DNA from: Verrucomicrobiales bacterium
Lineage (GTDB): Bacteria; Verrucomicrobiota; Verrucomicrobiia; Verrucomicrobiales; DEV007
NCBI GenBank assembly: GCA_016795385.1
Contig: JAEUHI010000022.1
Coordinates: 1 to 64,000, forward strand
DNA length: 64,000 nt
Reading direction: 5' to 3'
Part shown: in pieces, positions 7,188 to 16,893 of the stretch
Layout: each line of letters starts with the position of its first letter
Numbering within the stretch: the first letter of the stretch is position 1
Position numbers and translations under genes: made by a program
Notes under the pieces: generated by a model
What the model was told of the DNA's origin: nothing
Database searches by the model: none
Seen by the model: the letters and a program-made list of their open reading frames with translations, nothing else

Positions 7188-9665
7188 TCATTGTAACAGG
7201 CCCCGCCGCTGGTGGGAAGGCTCATCCCTCCGGAAAGTGGACAAAAGAGCGACAAGCTCGCGCACATCGACGGGTTTCACGAGGTGGTGATCGAAGCCGG
7301 CCTCCTCGGTGAGACGTCGATCGGCCTCGCGTCCCCACCCGGTGATGGCGATGATGAGGGCTTCCCTGCCCCAGGGCTCGTCGCGGATACGGCGGCAGAC
7401 CTCGTGCCCGCCCAAGCCGGGCATGCCGATATCGAGGAGGATGGCGTCGGGCCGGAAGGACGCGGCGGCGGCGAGCGCGCTCTCGCCATCATAGACGGCG
7501 CGCACCTCCCAGTCGATCGCATGGAAGTAGGTGCAGAGGCTGTCGGCATTGTCCTTCATGTCGTCGGCGATGAGGAGGCGTCGTCCGTCACCGCGTGCGG
7601 CGGCAGCCCCGTCCTCCTGCGGCGAGCGCGGCGAAGGGGTCAATGTCAGGGTCGGCTGATGGGAGGGCAGATGGATGAGAAACTCGCTCCCCTGTCCGGG
7701 CCCCTCGCTGCGCCCCTCGACACGCCCCCCGTGCAACTCGACGAGGCCGCGCACGAGAGCCAGCCCGATGCCCAGTCCGCCCTGTAGTCCGACGGAAGGG
7801 GTCTTCACCTGCGAAAACATTTCGAAGACATCGGAGAGGCGATGGGCGGGGATGCCGATGCCGTCGTCGCGCACGGAAATGACGAGTCCGTCATCATCCT
7901 GCTTCACCCCGAGCCACACGCGGGTATCGCGGCCGGCATACTTCGCGGCGTTGTGCAGGAGATTGCCGAAGATCTGCTCGAGCCGCACGGGATCGCCATA
8001 CACCAGGGCGGGGCCGGGAGGCAGATCGAGATGGATCGATTGGCGCACCTCGTCGCGGAGCGGCTGGGTCACCTCCACGGCCCTCGCGAGGATGGCCGAG
8101 AGATCGACCACCTCGGGACGCAGGTCGAGTTTTTGATAGGAGATGCGCGAGACATCGAGGAGATCCTCGAGCAACCGTGACATCTGCGCGACCTGCCGGT
8201 CGATGAGATCGAGGGCGCGCGCACCGGCCTCGGGGTCGGACTGATGGCGGCAGATCTCGACGGAAAAGCGGATCGGGGAGAGCGGATTGCGCAGCTCGTG
8301 CGCGAGTGTGGCGAGAAACTCGTCCTTTCTCCGGTGAGCCTCTTTCAACTCCTCCTCGGCGCGGAGGCGATCGGTGATGTCGATGGCGATGCCGCCGACG
8401 CCGACAGGAGAGCCGTCCCGTCCCGGGATGGGGAATTTGCTGACGATGGAGGAATGCAAGGTGCCATCCTCGGATCGCAGGGTCTCGACAAACTGCCGTC
8501 CCCCCGGATCGGCGAGAGCGAGGCGATCATTGACCATGAATTCCCTCGCGGTCTCGGCCGGCAGGATATCGCGGTCGGTGAAACCGTAGACTTCTCCGGC
8601 ATTCTGCCGGAAGGCTCGCAGCGCGGAATCGTTCGCATAGACATATCGTCCCTCGAGATCCTTGATCCACGCCAGCCCCGGGAGCGACCGCATGAAGCGG
8701 GCGAATCGGTCCTCGCTGACCCTCAACGCCTCGACCGCCTCGGCGGCCGCGGCCTCGTGCCGCGCGATGTGCTTCGCCGACCACCAGAGGAATCCCAGGA
8801 AAAGCGCGATCTCGAGGAGGGTGCGGATGGCCGTGCCGAAATCATCATCGAACCATCCCAGATCGCGGCCCATGATGCGCAGCCACCCGAGCAGGAGCGG
8901 GATGACGAGAATGGGCAGGACGAGCCGGCGCGAGACAATGCCGGCGGCATCCGAGCGCAAAAGGATGGCCATGAATCCGCACTCGCGCAGACTCGCCATC
9001 AATCCGATACCCAGAGCCGCGATGATCGTGGCGGTCTGCCAGGAGATCCCGGTGTAACGGGCCACTCCGAAGAGCTGGTCGGCTCCGAACCAATACCCGA
9101 CGATCGAGAGCGAAGCGATGCCGAGCGGGATCACGGCAAGGCCACTGGCGACGCACCGGCAGCGCCGTGTGCCCGCGGTCATCGCCATCGCGAAGCCGAG
9201 GACGAGGAATGAACTCGACGCTGGCACCCCCATCCGGTTCGGCGCCGCGGCCGCGGTCTGCCCCCAGGTGCCCTCGAAGAGGATTTCATCGATCCCGAGA
9301 TCCACGCCGGTGACGTGCTCGAAGAGCGTCAACCCTCCGACGATGCCGGTGGAAAGGGCAAAGACGCGCCCGACCTTCGCCGACATCCTTCGTCCGCCAC
9401 CCAGAAAGATCAGGATGAGCGCGGCACCCGCGAGAATACTGCACGCGGCGGCATTCGGAAACATCGAGATCCCGAGATCCGCCCAATCCGTGAATCTCGG
9501 AAACGGGATGGCCCAGCCGATCAGGGTGAAGATGCCACCGACCACCGCGTAGAGCCCCGTGATCCAGACCGCGATGGCAGAGACACGGCACACGCCGTTT
9601 TCCACCGGAAGAAGATGGCGGTCTGGATGAGAGGTTCCCGAAATCATTTCATCACGAGACTGCAA
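7188..9665 (-). CDS. Membrane hybrid histidine kinase with PAS and receiver domains
   Basis: An 825-residue membrane kinase. The N-terminal ~300 residues contain about eight hydrophobic segments forming an integral sensor region. A PAS domain follows (~315-435, opening FARFMRSLPGLAWIKD), then HisKA with His456 (AHELRNPL), HATPase_c (N box NLLHNAAKY, G1 DDGIGIP, G2 GGLGIGL) and a C-terminal receiver with Asp745 (ILLDIGMPG). The start at 9665 has an alternative ATG six codons in (9647). Its receiver and the other kinase's share the FDHHLVKPVDV ending, so the two may feed the same partner. A kinase-like remnant follows it directly, and no response regulator with an output domain is nearby. Confidence 0.93.
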   Translation of the reverse strand: MQSRDEMISGTSHPDRHLLPVENGVCRVSAIAVWITGLYAVVGGIFTLIGWAIPFPRFTDWADLGISMFPNAAACSILAGAALILIFLGGGRRMSAKVGRVFALSTGIVGGLTLFEHVTGVDLGIDEILFEGTWGQTAAAAPNRMGVPASSSFLVLGFAMAMTAGTRRCRCVASGLAVIPLGIASLSIVGYWFGADQLFGVARYTGISWQTATIIAALGIGLMASLRECGFMAILLRSDAAGIVSRRLVLPILVIPLLLGWLRIMGRDLGWFDDDFGTAIRTLLEIALFLGFLWWSAKHIARHEAAAAEAVEALRVSEDRFARFMRSLPGLAWIKDLEGRYVYANDSALRAFRQNAGEVYGFTDRDILPAETAREFMVNDRLALADPGGRQFVETLRSEDGTLHSSIVSKFPIPGRDGSPVGVGGIAIDITDRLRAEEELKEAHRRKDEFLATLAHELRNPLSPIRFSVEICRHQSDPEAGARALDLIDRQVAQMSRLLEDLLDVSRISYQKLDLRPEVVDLSAILARAVEVTQPLRDEVRQSIHLDLPPGPALVYGDPVRLEQIFGNLLHNAAKYAGRDTRVWLGVKQDDDGLVISVRDDGIGIPAHRLSDVFEMFSQVKTPSVGLQGGLGIGLALVRGLVELHGGRVEGRSEGPGQGSEFLIHLPSHQPTLTLTPSPRSPQEDGAAAARGDGRRLLIADDMKDNADSLCTYFHAIDWEVRAVYDGESALAAAASFRPDAILLDIGMPGLGGHEVCRRIRDEPWGREALIIAITGWGREADRRLTEEAGFDHHLVKPVDVRELVALLSTFRRDEPSHQRRGLLQ

Positions 9666-10019
9666 AAAAGAGAGAGAGACCCGCCACGCGAAGTGGACCC
9701 CGACGAGGTCCGGGAATGCTCCGCCACCGGCCCTTCATCTTGCATTTGCGGAGAGGTGCGTCAAGGCGATTCCATCTCCTCATCGAGGGACCGATTTTCG
9801 CCTCGTTCCACCCACCATGAGGGGACCATGCGACCTGCACGGTGAAGCGAGCATCTTGCAGCCAGGATGACGGCAAATTCGTCACGTGACGTGGATCGTG
9901 AGATTTGCAAAACGTTGACCATGAATCACCCACGGATTCGTCGGAGGACGTGGCATCCGTTTTGCACCAAGTACGCGGCCCACGCGGCCAACACGAATCC
10001 AACCACCAGACCCTCCCCT
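9666..10019. other. Divergent intergenic region, 354 bases
   Basis: This spacer separates the minus-strand membrane kinase from the plus-strand stress-type gene and should hold both promoters. I see no convincing coding region and no confident -35/-10 pair. The only clear structure is the palindrome at 9880-9891. Confidence 0.5.
9880..9891. promoter_or_regulatory. 12-bp perfect palindrome, possible operator
   Basis: CGTCACGTGACG is a perfect palindrome with a CACGTG core. It lies 129 bases before the stress-type gene start and 215 before the kinase start. It is a candidate binding site for a dimeric regulator. No regulator is assigned. Confidence 0.3.
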
Positions 10020-10502
10020 ATGGAAAACCACTCCGTCATCTGTCTCGCCACTTCCTGCAGCCAAGCGGAAAACATTGTCGAAGACCTGCGCCTCTCGCTC
10101 TTTGCCGATGAGAGCATCTCCGTGCTCATCGCCCACGAGGAGACGGAAACGAACGAAGAACGTGCCATGACCTCCGGCCGCTCCCTCTCCCGCACCCTCG
10201 CCGACCTGCCCGAGGTGGAGACGATCCATCTGCCCGACTACGGTCCCTTCATCGCCGCGGGTCCCCTCGTTGATGCCATCGTCCAAGAGAACCCCGATTG
10301 CGGCATCGCCGAAGGATTGATCCGTCTCGGCATCCCCGAGGAGGACGCCCGCCATTATGAGAGCCGGCTCCACGACGGACAAATCCTCATCGCGGTCCAC
10401 TCCGAAGACTCCGACGAGGTGGCTTTCGCGAAAAAGATTTTCAAAGCCGGACTGGTGAAGGATATCTGCATCTCCAGCGCCTGGTCCCTGCCGTGCATCT
10501 GA
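10020..10502 (+). CDS. YflT/DUF1269-like stress-associated protein
   Basis: A 160-residue soluble protein. I start it at the ATG at 10020 (MENHSVICLATS) because the upstream in-frame extension from 9867 is not protein-like. The beginning (a beta strand, then a helix with IVEDLRL), the central hydrophobic hairpin and the ending (GIPEEDARHYESRLHDGQILIAVHS) match the pattern of general-stress/heat-induced YflT and DUF1269-type proteins. In that family a Gly-rich membrane-associating hairpin is followed by a ferredoxin-like strand-helix unit. The biochemical role of the family is not established. It stands alone between the kinase and glycogen phosphorylase. Confidence 0.6.
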   Translation: MENHSVICLATSCSQAENIVEDLRLSLFADESISVLIAHEETETNEERAMTSGRSLSRTLADLPEVETIHLPDYGPFIAAGPLVDAIVQENPDCGIAEGLIRLGIPEEDARHYESRLHDGQILIAVHSEDSDEVAFAKKIFKAGLVKDICISSAWSLPCI

Positions 10503-10818
10503 TCGGCGGATCCGGTCTCTTCCAGAGCGCTCGCCTTTTCATCCCGCGGTCCGAAGTCCTCACCGGACGGCCGCGCTGACTCTTCTTTTCTCCGCCGCGG
10601 CCTCAGAGGTCTCTGCCGCGCGGCTCCGTTCCTGGTCGGAACTTTCCCCGGATCCATCGGGGAAAACGCGAGATTTCTCCGACAAATGGAACTAACCCTG
10701 CTTTATGGCAGCCGGGATGTGACAAAACTTCCTCCCGCTGAACCAATTGCATTTCCCGGGAACGCCCTTATCCAAATCCTGGAACAATCGTTTCCGCCCC
10801 CCGAGACCTCCCCGACCG
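10503..10818 (+). other. Upstream region of glycogen phosphorylase, 316 bases
   Basis: No coding region is supported. A GC-rich imperfect hairpin around 10598-10625 (CCGCGGC with GCCGCGCGG) could end the upstream transcript but lacks a T-run. A TTGCAT (10747-10752) with a TTCCCGGGAA palindrome (10753-10762) just after it is the only promoter-like spot, and its -10 is poor. Confidence 0.35.
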
Positions 10819-13269
10819 ATGGAACTGACCGAAGAAAAACGCCGCGAAATCGAGTGCCTGAAAGGCGACATCCTCGACCATCTCATCCGCGACCAGGCCC
10901 ACGGGGCCGAGTCCGCGACCCGCAACGACTGGTGGCGGGCCGTCTCGCTGACGGTACGGGGCCGCATCCTCGAGCGCGCCTACGAAGCCCGCCGCTCCGG
11001 CGAATACCAGAATGTGAAACGAGCCTACTACCTCTCGCTCGAGTACTTGATGGGCCGACTCCTCGTCAACAACCTCGTCAATCTCGGCATCCTCGATTCG
11101 TGCCGCACCGCGCTCGCGGAGATGGGGCAGGATCTCGAAAACATCGTCGACGAAGGCCCCGATCTGGGGCTGGGCAACGGCGGCCTCGGCCGTCTCGCCG
11201 CCTGCTTCATGGATTCCCTCGCCACGCTCGATCTGCCCGCCGTCGGCTACGGGATCAACTATGAATTCGGTCTTTTCCGCCAGAAATTCATCGACGGGCA
11301 GCAGGCCGAGTCGCCCGATGAATGGCGCCGCTTCGGCAGCCCGTGGGAGATCTGCCGTCCCGAGTACGCCGTCGAAATCCCGCTCTACGGGCATGTCGAG
11401 ATGCAATTCGACGAGGTCGGCAACGGCCGCCCGGTCTGGACGGGAACGCGCTCGATCCTCGGCGTGCCGTGGGACATCCCGGCGGTCGGCTACGGGGGCA
11501 ACTCGGTGAACTACCTCCGCCTCTGGGAGAGCAAGGCCTCGCGCGATTTCGATCTCGATGTCTTCAACCGCGGCGGCTACGTCGAAGCGGTGCGCGAGAA
11601 ATCGCTCAGCGAATCCGTCTCGAAGGTGCTTTATCCGAACGACTCGACCGAGGCCGGGAAAGAGCTGCGCCTCGTGCAGCAGTATTTCTTCGTCACCTGC
11701 TCGCTCCGCGACATCGTCCGCCGCCACCTCGCCGCCGGCAACAGCTGGGAGATGCTGCCCGACCGCGCCGCAATCCAGCTGAACGACACCCACCCCGCCA
11801 TCGCCGTGGCCGAACTGATGCGGCTCCTCGTCGATGATGAGAATCTCGCCTGGGACGATGCCTGGGCGATCTGTCAGAGGACCTTCGCCTACACGAACCA
11901 CACCCTCCTCCCCGAGGCGCTCGAGAAATGGAGCGTGCCGCTCTTCGAAAAGGTGCTGCCGCGCCATCTCCAGATCATCTACGAGATCAACCGCCGCTTC
12001 CTCGAGGATCACGTCTCGAAGCAGTGGCCGGGCGACATCGGCAAGCTCGCCGAGCTTTCCATCATTCAGGAAGGCGCGCCGAAGATGATCCGCATGGCCT
12101 ATCTCTCCGTCGTCGGCAGCCACACCACCAACGGGGTCGCCGCCCTGCACACCGATCTGCTGAAACGTTACCTCTTCAAGAGCTTCTACGAGCTCTTCCC
12201 GGAACGCTTCCAGAACAAGACCAACGGGATCACCCCGCGCCGCTGGCTCAAGGCCTGCAACGAGGGGCTCTCCGCCCTCATCGACCGCTCCATCGGATCC
12301 GATTGGCCGGCCAATCTCGACCGCCTCCGCGGTCTCGAGGCCTTTGCCGACGACCCGCAGTTCCAGGCGGAATTCATGACGGTGAAATTCAACAACAAGG
12401 TGCGCCTCGCGCGCCTCATCGAATCGCGCTGCGGCATCACCGTCGATGCCAACGCCCTCTTCGACGTGCAGATCAAGCGTCTCCACGAATACAAGCGCCA
12501 GCACCTGAATCTGCTGAACATCCTCACACAGTACCGACGCCTCCTCCAGAATCCCGGGCTCGACCTCGTGCCCCGCGTCTACGTCTTCGGCGCTAAAGCG
12601 GCCCCGGGCTACCAGCTCGCGAAGCAGATCATCCACGCGATCAACGCCGTCGGCAAGGTGATCAACAACGACGAACGCATCGGGGGCAAGATCAAGGTGG
12701 CCTTCATCCCGAACTACGGCGTCAGCGCCGCGGAAGTGATCATCCCCGCGGCCGATCTCTCCGAGCAGATCTCCACCGCGGGCAAGGAGGCCTCCGGCAC
12801 CGGCAACATGAAGCTCGCCCTCAACGGCGCCCTCACCATCGGCACGCTCGACGGGGCGAATGTCGAGATCGGCGAGGAAGTCGGTGATGAGAACATTTTC
12901 ATCTTCGGACTCACCGTGGAGGAAGTCGAGGCGCTCTGGGCAAACGGCTACAATCCCTACGATCTCTACTGGGCCGATCCCGAGCTCAAAGAGGTGATCG
13001 ATTGGCTCACCTCGACGACGTTCGCGCCGAAGGGCTCCTTCGACATGATCCGCGGCAGTCTCCTCGATGGGGGCGATCCCTACCTCTGTCTCGCCGATTA
13101 CCGCGCCTATGTCGAGACCCAGGCCAAGGTCGACGAAGCCTATCGCGACCCCACCCGCTGGGCGAAGATGGCCATCCTCAACACCGCACGGGTCGGGAAA
13201 TTCTCGAGCGACCGCACCATCCGCGAGTACGCGGAGCAGATTTGGGGGTTGTCACCGGTGCGTGCGTAG
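10819..13269 (+). CDS. glgP: Glycogen/alpha-glucan phosphorylase
   Basis: An 816-residue cytosolic enzyme of family GT35 that releases glucose-1-phosphate from glycogen or maltodextrin. The start at 10819 ([10 protein letters not shown]) is preferred over 10747 because family homology begins there. Hallmarks include [32 protein letters not shown] and the C-terminal pyridoxal-phosphate site [14 protein letters not shown] with Lys665, followed by [10 protein letters not shown]. Length is normal for the family. No other glycogen gene is adjacent; a CPBP protease gene begins 18 bases downstream and may be co-transcribed. The regulatory phosphorylation region of animal enzymes is absent, as expected. 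Confidence 0.97.
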   Translation: MELTEEKRREIECLKGDILDHLIRDQAHGAESATRNDWWRAVSLTVRGRILERAYEARRSGEYQNVKRAYYLSLEYLMGRLLVNNLVNLGILDSCRTALAEMGQDLENIVDEGPDLGLGNGGLGRLAACFMDSLATLDLPAVGYGINYEFGLFRQKFIDGQQAESPDEWRRFGSPWEICRPEYAVEIPLYGHVEMQFDEVGNGRPVWTGTRSILGVPWDIPAVGYGGNSVNYLRLWESKASRDFDLDVFNRGGYVEAVREKSLSESVSKVLYPNDSTEAGKELRLVQQYFFVTCSLRDIVRRHLAAGNSWEMLPDRAAIQLNDTHPAIAVAELMRLLVDDENLAWDDAWAICQRTFAYTNHTLLPEALEKWSVPLFEKVLPRHLQIIYEINRRFLEDHVSKQWPGDIGKLAELSIIQEGAPKMIRMAYLSVVGSHTTNGVAALHTDLLKRYLFKSFYELFPERFQNKTNGITPRRWLKACNEGLSALIDRSIGSDWPANLDRLRGLEAFADDPQFQAEFMTVKFNNKVRLARLIESRCGITVDANALFDVQIKRLHEYKRQHLNLLNILTQYRRLLQNPGLDLVPRVYVFGAKAAPGYQLAKQIIHAINAVGKVINNDERIGGKIKVAFIPNYGVSAAEVIIPAADLSEQISTAGKEASGTGNMKLALNGALTIGTLDGANVEIGEEVGDENIFIFGLTVEEVEALWANGYNPYDLYWADPELKEVIDWLTSTTFAPKGSFDMIRGSLLDGGDPYLCLADYRAYVETQAKVDEAYRDPTRWAKMAILNTARVGKFSSDRTIREYAEQIWGLSPVRA

Positions 13270-13287
13270 GCGAGCGGTTGTCCCTTC

Positions 13288-14148
13288 ATGGACGACGAGA
13301 TCGCCGCCAAGCACGTGTTGCTCGACTTCGAACTGGTCACGCTCATCGCGCTCGCGATGGGCGTGTTCGCTTATGCGCTGGTCCGACGCGTGAAACGGCA
13401 TCGCTCCGGGCTGGAGGATCCCCCGCGCGATTTCGACGGGTTCGATCTCATCCTGATGTTTTTCCCGGCGATGCTCTTCCTCATCAATCCCATCGCCGAG
13501 GTCCTCGTGCTGGGCGACGGGAAGGAGGTGGAGGAAGCCGCCACGACCGAAGACGCCAACGGCATCTTCGCCATCGTGATGAATCTCGGCTATTTCGGCT
13601 TTGTCGGGATCATGACCTACGGACTCATCGCCTGGGTGAGGAACCGGGATGTCTCGCGGCTCTTCGGTCTGCGCCAGCTCCGCGTCGCGAACATCATCGT
13701 GCTCTCCATCATCGGTGGCATTTTCTCCCTGCTGCTCTGCGGCTGGATCGTCGGCGACTTCGCCAACCGGTATCTCGAGAGTCTCTTCGGCGAGCTCGAT
13801 CTGCAGGAGCCCGTGAAGATGTTGCGCGAGTCCGAGTCGTCCGTCCATCTCATCCTCGCCGTGGTGATGGCCTGCGTCGCCGCCCCCATCGTCGAGGAAA
13901 TGCTCTTCCGCGGCTACATGTACGGCACCCTGCGTGAACTCACCCATCCCGTCTTTTCCGCGGTGATCATCGGCGGCCTTTTTGCCGTGGTGCATGGCAA
14001 TCTCCCCGCCCTGCTCCCGCTCTGGGTCTTCTCCCTGCTGCTGAGCTTCGCCTACGAGGCGACGCGATGCCTCTGGGTGCCCATCGGCATGCACGCCTTT
14101 TTCAACGCGGCCAACATCGTGCTGATGATGACCGACCCCGGGGAGTGA
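13288..14148 (+). CDS. CPBP-family intramembrane metalloprotease
   Basis: A 286-residue integral membrane protein with the CPBP (CAAX-protease/Abi, PF02517) active-site set: Glu203-Glu204 and Arg208 (EEMLFRG), His236 (FAVVHGN) and His269/Asn273 (GMHAFFN). About seven hydrophobic segments are visible. Members cleave or process membrane-associated proteins, but bacterial substrates are mostly unknown. It follows glgP by 18 bases on the same strand and converges with the PQQ-type dehydrogenase gene. A charged linker (KRHRSG) after the first segment suggests an N-out or short cytoplasmic loop, which I cannot decide. Confidence 0.9.
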   Translation: MDDEIAAKHVLLDFELVTLIALAMGVFAYALVRRVKRHRSGLEDPPRDFDGFDLILMFFPAMLFLINPIAEVLVLGDGKEVEEAATTEDANGIFAIVMNLGYFGFVGIMTYGLIAWVRNRDVSRLFGLRQLRVANIIVLSIIGGIFSLLLCGWIVGDFANRYLESLFGELDLQEPVKMLRESESSVHLILAVVMACVAAPIVEEMLFRGYMYGTLRELTHPVFSAVIIGGLFAVVHGNLPALLPLWVFSLLLSFAYEATRCLWVPIGMHAFFNAANIVLMMTDPGE

Positions 14149-14201
14149 AGAGGGTCACTTCCGAATGGCGATTGGTCGCCCCTCCTTGTCTCTCAGGTTG
14201 G

Positions 14202-16829
14202 TCACTTCCGGAACTCGACCCAGTCGACGTTCATCAGGCCGCCCTTGCCGGGATTGACGAAGACGAGGCAGACGTCGGCGCGGTCTTGGCTTTTTGTCAG
14301 GGTCGTTTCGAAATCCTGGAACTTGTCCCAGCCCCCCGTGTTCGGCACCGCGACTGATCCGAGGAGCGGTCCATCGGGCGCCCCGGCGCGGAATTCGATC
14401 GTGCCGCCGACATTGCCCGAGGAAGCGCGCACCTTCACCTTTCCGACCTCGGCGAGATGGATGGATCGGAAACGCGCGACATGACCATGGGCGGTCGAGC
14501 CGATCACCTTGCCTTGTTTCTTCGGTCCCTCCAGCGCGTCGGCCTGCTCGGCCTCGAGCTTGCGGGTGCGCAGCTTCACCGTCGCCTTGCCCGCGAGCGA
14601 ACCGGCCGGTGCCTTGCCGAGATCGGTGAAGGTCGCCTCGACCAGACCGGTGGCGAGTTTGCCATCCTTCGGCGGGGTGATCTGTCCCTCGAGACCGCGC
14701 GCCACCGTGGGTGTCGTCTGGCCCTCCGCGAGCGAGTAGATCCATTTCACCATCATGTGGACCTCGTCGGCGGTGTGATGCGGATGCGGCAGCATGGGGA
14801 TCGGCCCCCACACGTTTGCCGAGCCCTTGATGACCCGATCGACCGAGACCTCGACCGCACCCGGCTGCCCTTTGTATTTCTTGGCGATGTCCATCAGGGT
14901 GGGGCCGACGAGTTTCTGGTCGACCGAGTGGCAGTTGAAACAATCCGACTGCTTCATGCGGGAGAGCCCGGGATCGACGTCGCTCAGTTTCCCATCGGCC
15001 GCGGCCCACGAGGAGCTGACGAGGGTCCGCACCGAGAACTCGGCCTCGCGTCCGGTCGAGGCGCCGTCCTCGGGATCGCTCACCTCGACGCGGAAACTCA
15101 CCGGCTCGCCCGGGGTGAAAAAGTCGCCTTCCTGAGGCGAGAGGAATTTCACCTGAGGGATGGAGTTGCCCACCGTCACGGGCACGACCGCCTTGCCGAC
15201 GCCGCCCTTGTCGTCGCTGACGACGAGCTCGATGCGGAAGTCGCCCGCGTCTTTCATCGTGACCTTGGCCTCTTCGCCCTTGGCCAACACCTGATCCCCG
15301 ACGCGCCATTCGTAGGTCACGGCGTCGCCTTCGTGGTCCTTCGAGCCGGCCGCGGAGAGGGTGAGCTCGAGCGGCTGCGGACCCGCCGTCGGGGTGACAG
15401 TCGCCTTTGTCACCGGCGCGAGATTGCCGCGCTGATAACTCATGCGTACGAGCCGGGAATCTGCGTTCGCTCCCCAGGTTTCGCCGTAGTCCATGATGTA
15501 GAGCGCGCCGTCCTTGCCGAAGAAGAAATCGACGGGACGCTTGATCTGGAAACGACCGCTGCCGTCGTCGTCGCCCTGCGCGACGCGGGCCGCGGCGGTG
15601 AAGGGCAGGATCTCCGCAAGGTTCCCTCCGTCATCGAGGCGCGCCCAGTGGATGAAGGGGCGCTGCCAGTCGTAGAACAGGACCATGCCGTCGAAGTATT
15701 CGGGAAGGCCGCCGGTCTTCTCAAAGGCGGGATCGTAGTGGAAGACGGGACCGCCGCACGCGGTGCGTCCGCCCTTGCCGAGGATGGGGAACTCCTCCGA
15801 CTCGCCACCGGGATAAAAGACGAAAGGCGCCTGCACCGGCGGCAGCTCGGCGAGGCCGGTGTTGTTGGGGCTTTTGTTGGAGGGTTTGGCCTTGTCGTAA
15901 ACCGCCCCGGGCACCTTCGCGGCGAAGTCGTAATCGATGTAGACGCGGTTGCCGCGCGAGTAGGGCCAGCCGTAGTTCCCCGGACCGCGGAGCTGGTTCA
16001 CGGTGTCGTAGCCGCGGGGGCCGCGCTCCTCCCGGTCACCGCCGGCATCGGGACCGACGTCGCCGACATAGACGTAGCCGGACTTCGGATCGATGTGGAA
16101 ACGCCAGGGATTACGGAAACCCATCGCGTAGATCTCGGGCCGCGTTTTCGGGGTGCCCTCCGGGAAGAGATTTCCCTCCGGGATGGTGTAGCCGCCTTCC
16201 GGCGTCGGTTTGATGCGGAGAATCTTGCCGCGCAGGTCGTTGGTGTTGGCGGAGGATTTCTGGGCGTCCCACGGGCCGCGATCGGGACGCTCGTCGATGG
16301 GGGCATAGCCCTCGGAATCGTTGAAGGGATTCGTGTTGTCGCCGGTCGAGATGTAGAGATTGCCATCGGGACCAAAACGCAGGGCACCGGCATGGTGGCA
16401 GCATTGCTCGCGCTGCTCCGGCCAGTTCAGCAGGTCCTTGCGCGAAGCCATGTCGAGCTTGCCGTCTTTCAGGGTGAAGCGGCTGATGTATTGGCCGTCG
16501 TAATCCGGCGACGAATGCATGAAGTAGATCCACGAATTCGTCGCGAAGTCCGGATCGAGCGCCATGCCGAGCAGTCCGTTTTCCTGCGCCGTCGTCACGG
16601 TGATCTCGCCGATCTCGGAGACGAGTTTGGTCTTCGGATCGAAGACCTTCACCTTGCCGGCGATCTCGTGGAAAAAGATGCGGCCGTCGGCCGCCTCCTG
16701 CATCGTCATCGGCTGAGGCAGGCTCTCCGCGAGGACCTCGAAGTGGAAGCGGTAATCGGGCGGAGCCGTCTCCTGGGCGGAAGCGGACAGGACGGAGAGC
16801 GCGAGGGCGGCGAGCAGAGATCGGGACAT
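14202..16829 (-). CDS. Secreted PQQ-type sugar dehydrogenase with PKD and cytochrome c domains
   Basis: An 875-residue exported multidomain protein. A signal peptide (1-18) precedes a glucose/sorbosone dehydrogenase-like beta-propeller (~28-455), recognisable from ENGLLGMALDPDFA, HHAGALRFGPDGNLYISTGDN and EIYAMGFRNPWR. A PKD-like Ig domain follows (~460-560), then a class I cytochrome c with Cys630/Cys633/His634 (CFNCH) and likely distal ligand Met679, and a C-terminal carbohydrate-binding-like beta domain (~735-875). The architecture implies oxidation of a sugar or polyol outside the cytoplasm, with electrons passed to the attached heme. Close relatives are frequent in Verrucomicrobia and Planctomycetes. 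The substrate is unknown. An 11-bp direct repeat (14153-14163 and 14200-14210) straddles the stop. Confidence 0.92.
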   Translation of the reverse strand: MSRSLLAALALSVLSASAQETAPPDYRFHFEVLAESLPQPMTMQEAADGRIFFHEIAGKVKVFDPKTKLVSEIGEITVTTAQENGLLGMALDPDFATNSWIYFMHSSPDYDGQYISRFTLKDGKLDMASRKDLLNWPEQREQCCHHAGALRFGPDGNLYISTGDNTNPFNDSEGYAPIDERPDRGPWDAQKSSANTNDLRGKILRIKPTPEGGYTIPEGNLFPEGTPKTRPEIYAMGFRNPWRFHIDPKSGYVYVGDVGPDAGGDREERGPRGYDTVNQLRGPGNYGWPYSRGNRVYIDYDFAAKVPGAVYDKAKPSNKSPNNTGLAELPPVQAPFVFYPGGESEEFPILGKGGRTACGGPVFHYDPAFEKTGGLPEYFDGMVLFYDWQRPFIHWARLDDGGNLAEILPFTAAARVAQGDDDGSGRFQIKRPVDFFFGKDGALYIMDYGETWGANADSRLVRMSYQRGNLAPVTKATVTPTAGPQPLELTLSAAGSKDHEGDAVTYEWRVGDQVLAKGEEAKVTMKDAGDFRIELVVSDDKGGVGKAVVPVTVGNSIPQVKFLSPQEGDFFTPGEPVSFRVEVSDPEDGASTGREAEFSVRTLVSSSWAAADGKLSDVDPGLSRMKQSDCFNCHSVDQKLVGPTLMDIAKKYKGQPGAVEVSVDRVIKGSANVWGPIPMLPHPHHTADEVHMMVKWIYSLAEGQTTPTVARGLEGQITPPKDGKLATGLVEATFTDLGKAPAGSLAGKATVKLRTRKLEAEQADALEGPKKQGKVIGSTAHGHVARFRSIHLAEVGKVKVRASSGNVGGTIEFRAGAPDGPLLGSVAVPNTGGWDKFQDFETTLTKSQDRADVCLVFVNPGKGGLMNVDWVEFRK
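14293..14301 (-). repeat. CCTGACAAA motif copy 3, within the dehydrogenase C-terminus
   Basis: It is encoded as T-L-T-K about 31 codons before the stop and lies on the sense strand. This copy has the weaker downstream extension AAGCC. Confidence 0.55.
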
Positions 16830-16893
16830 GGCGACCGGAACTCTATCCGATCCGCCGATTCCGTCCAGTCCGCCGCCTCACGGGAAGAGGGGA

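Noticed and set aside
7501..7560. Possible further CCTGACAAA copies such as GTCCTTCATG and CTCGACAAA forms
   Set aside because: They differ at core positions; only exact nine-base copies were counted, with two one-mismatch copies reported separately.
10768..12636. 622-codon minus-strand open frame across glgP
   Set aside because: The complementary strand encodes an unmistakable glycogen phosphorylase; the antisense frame has no family features.
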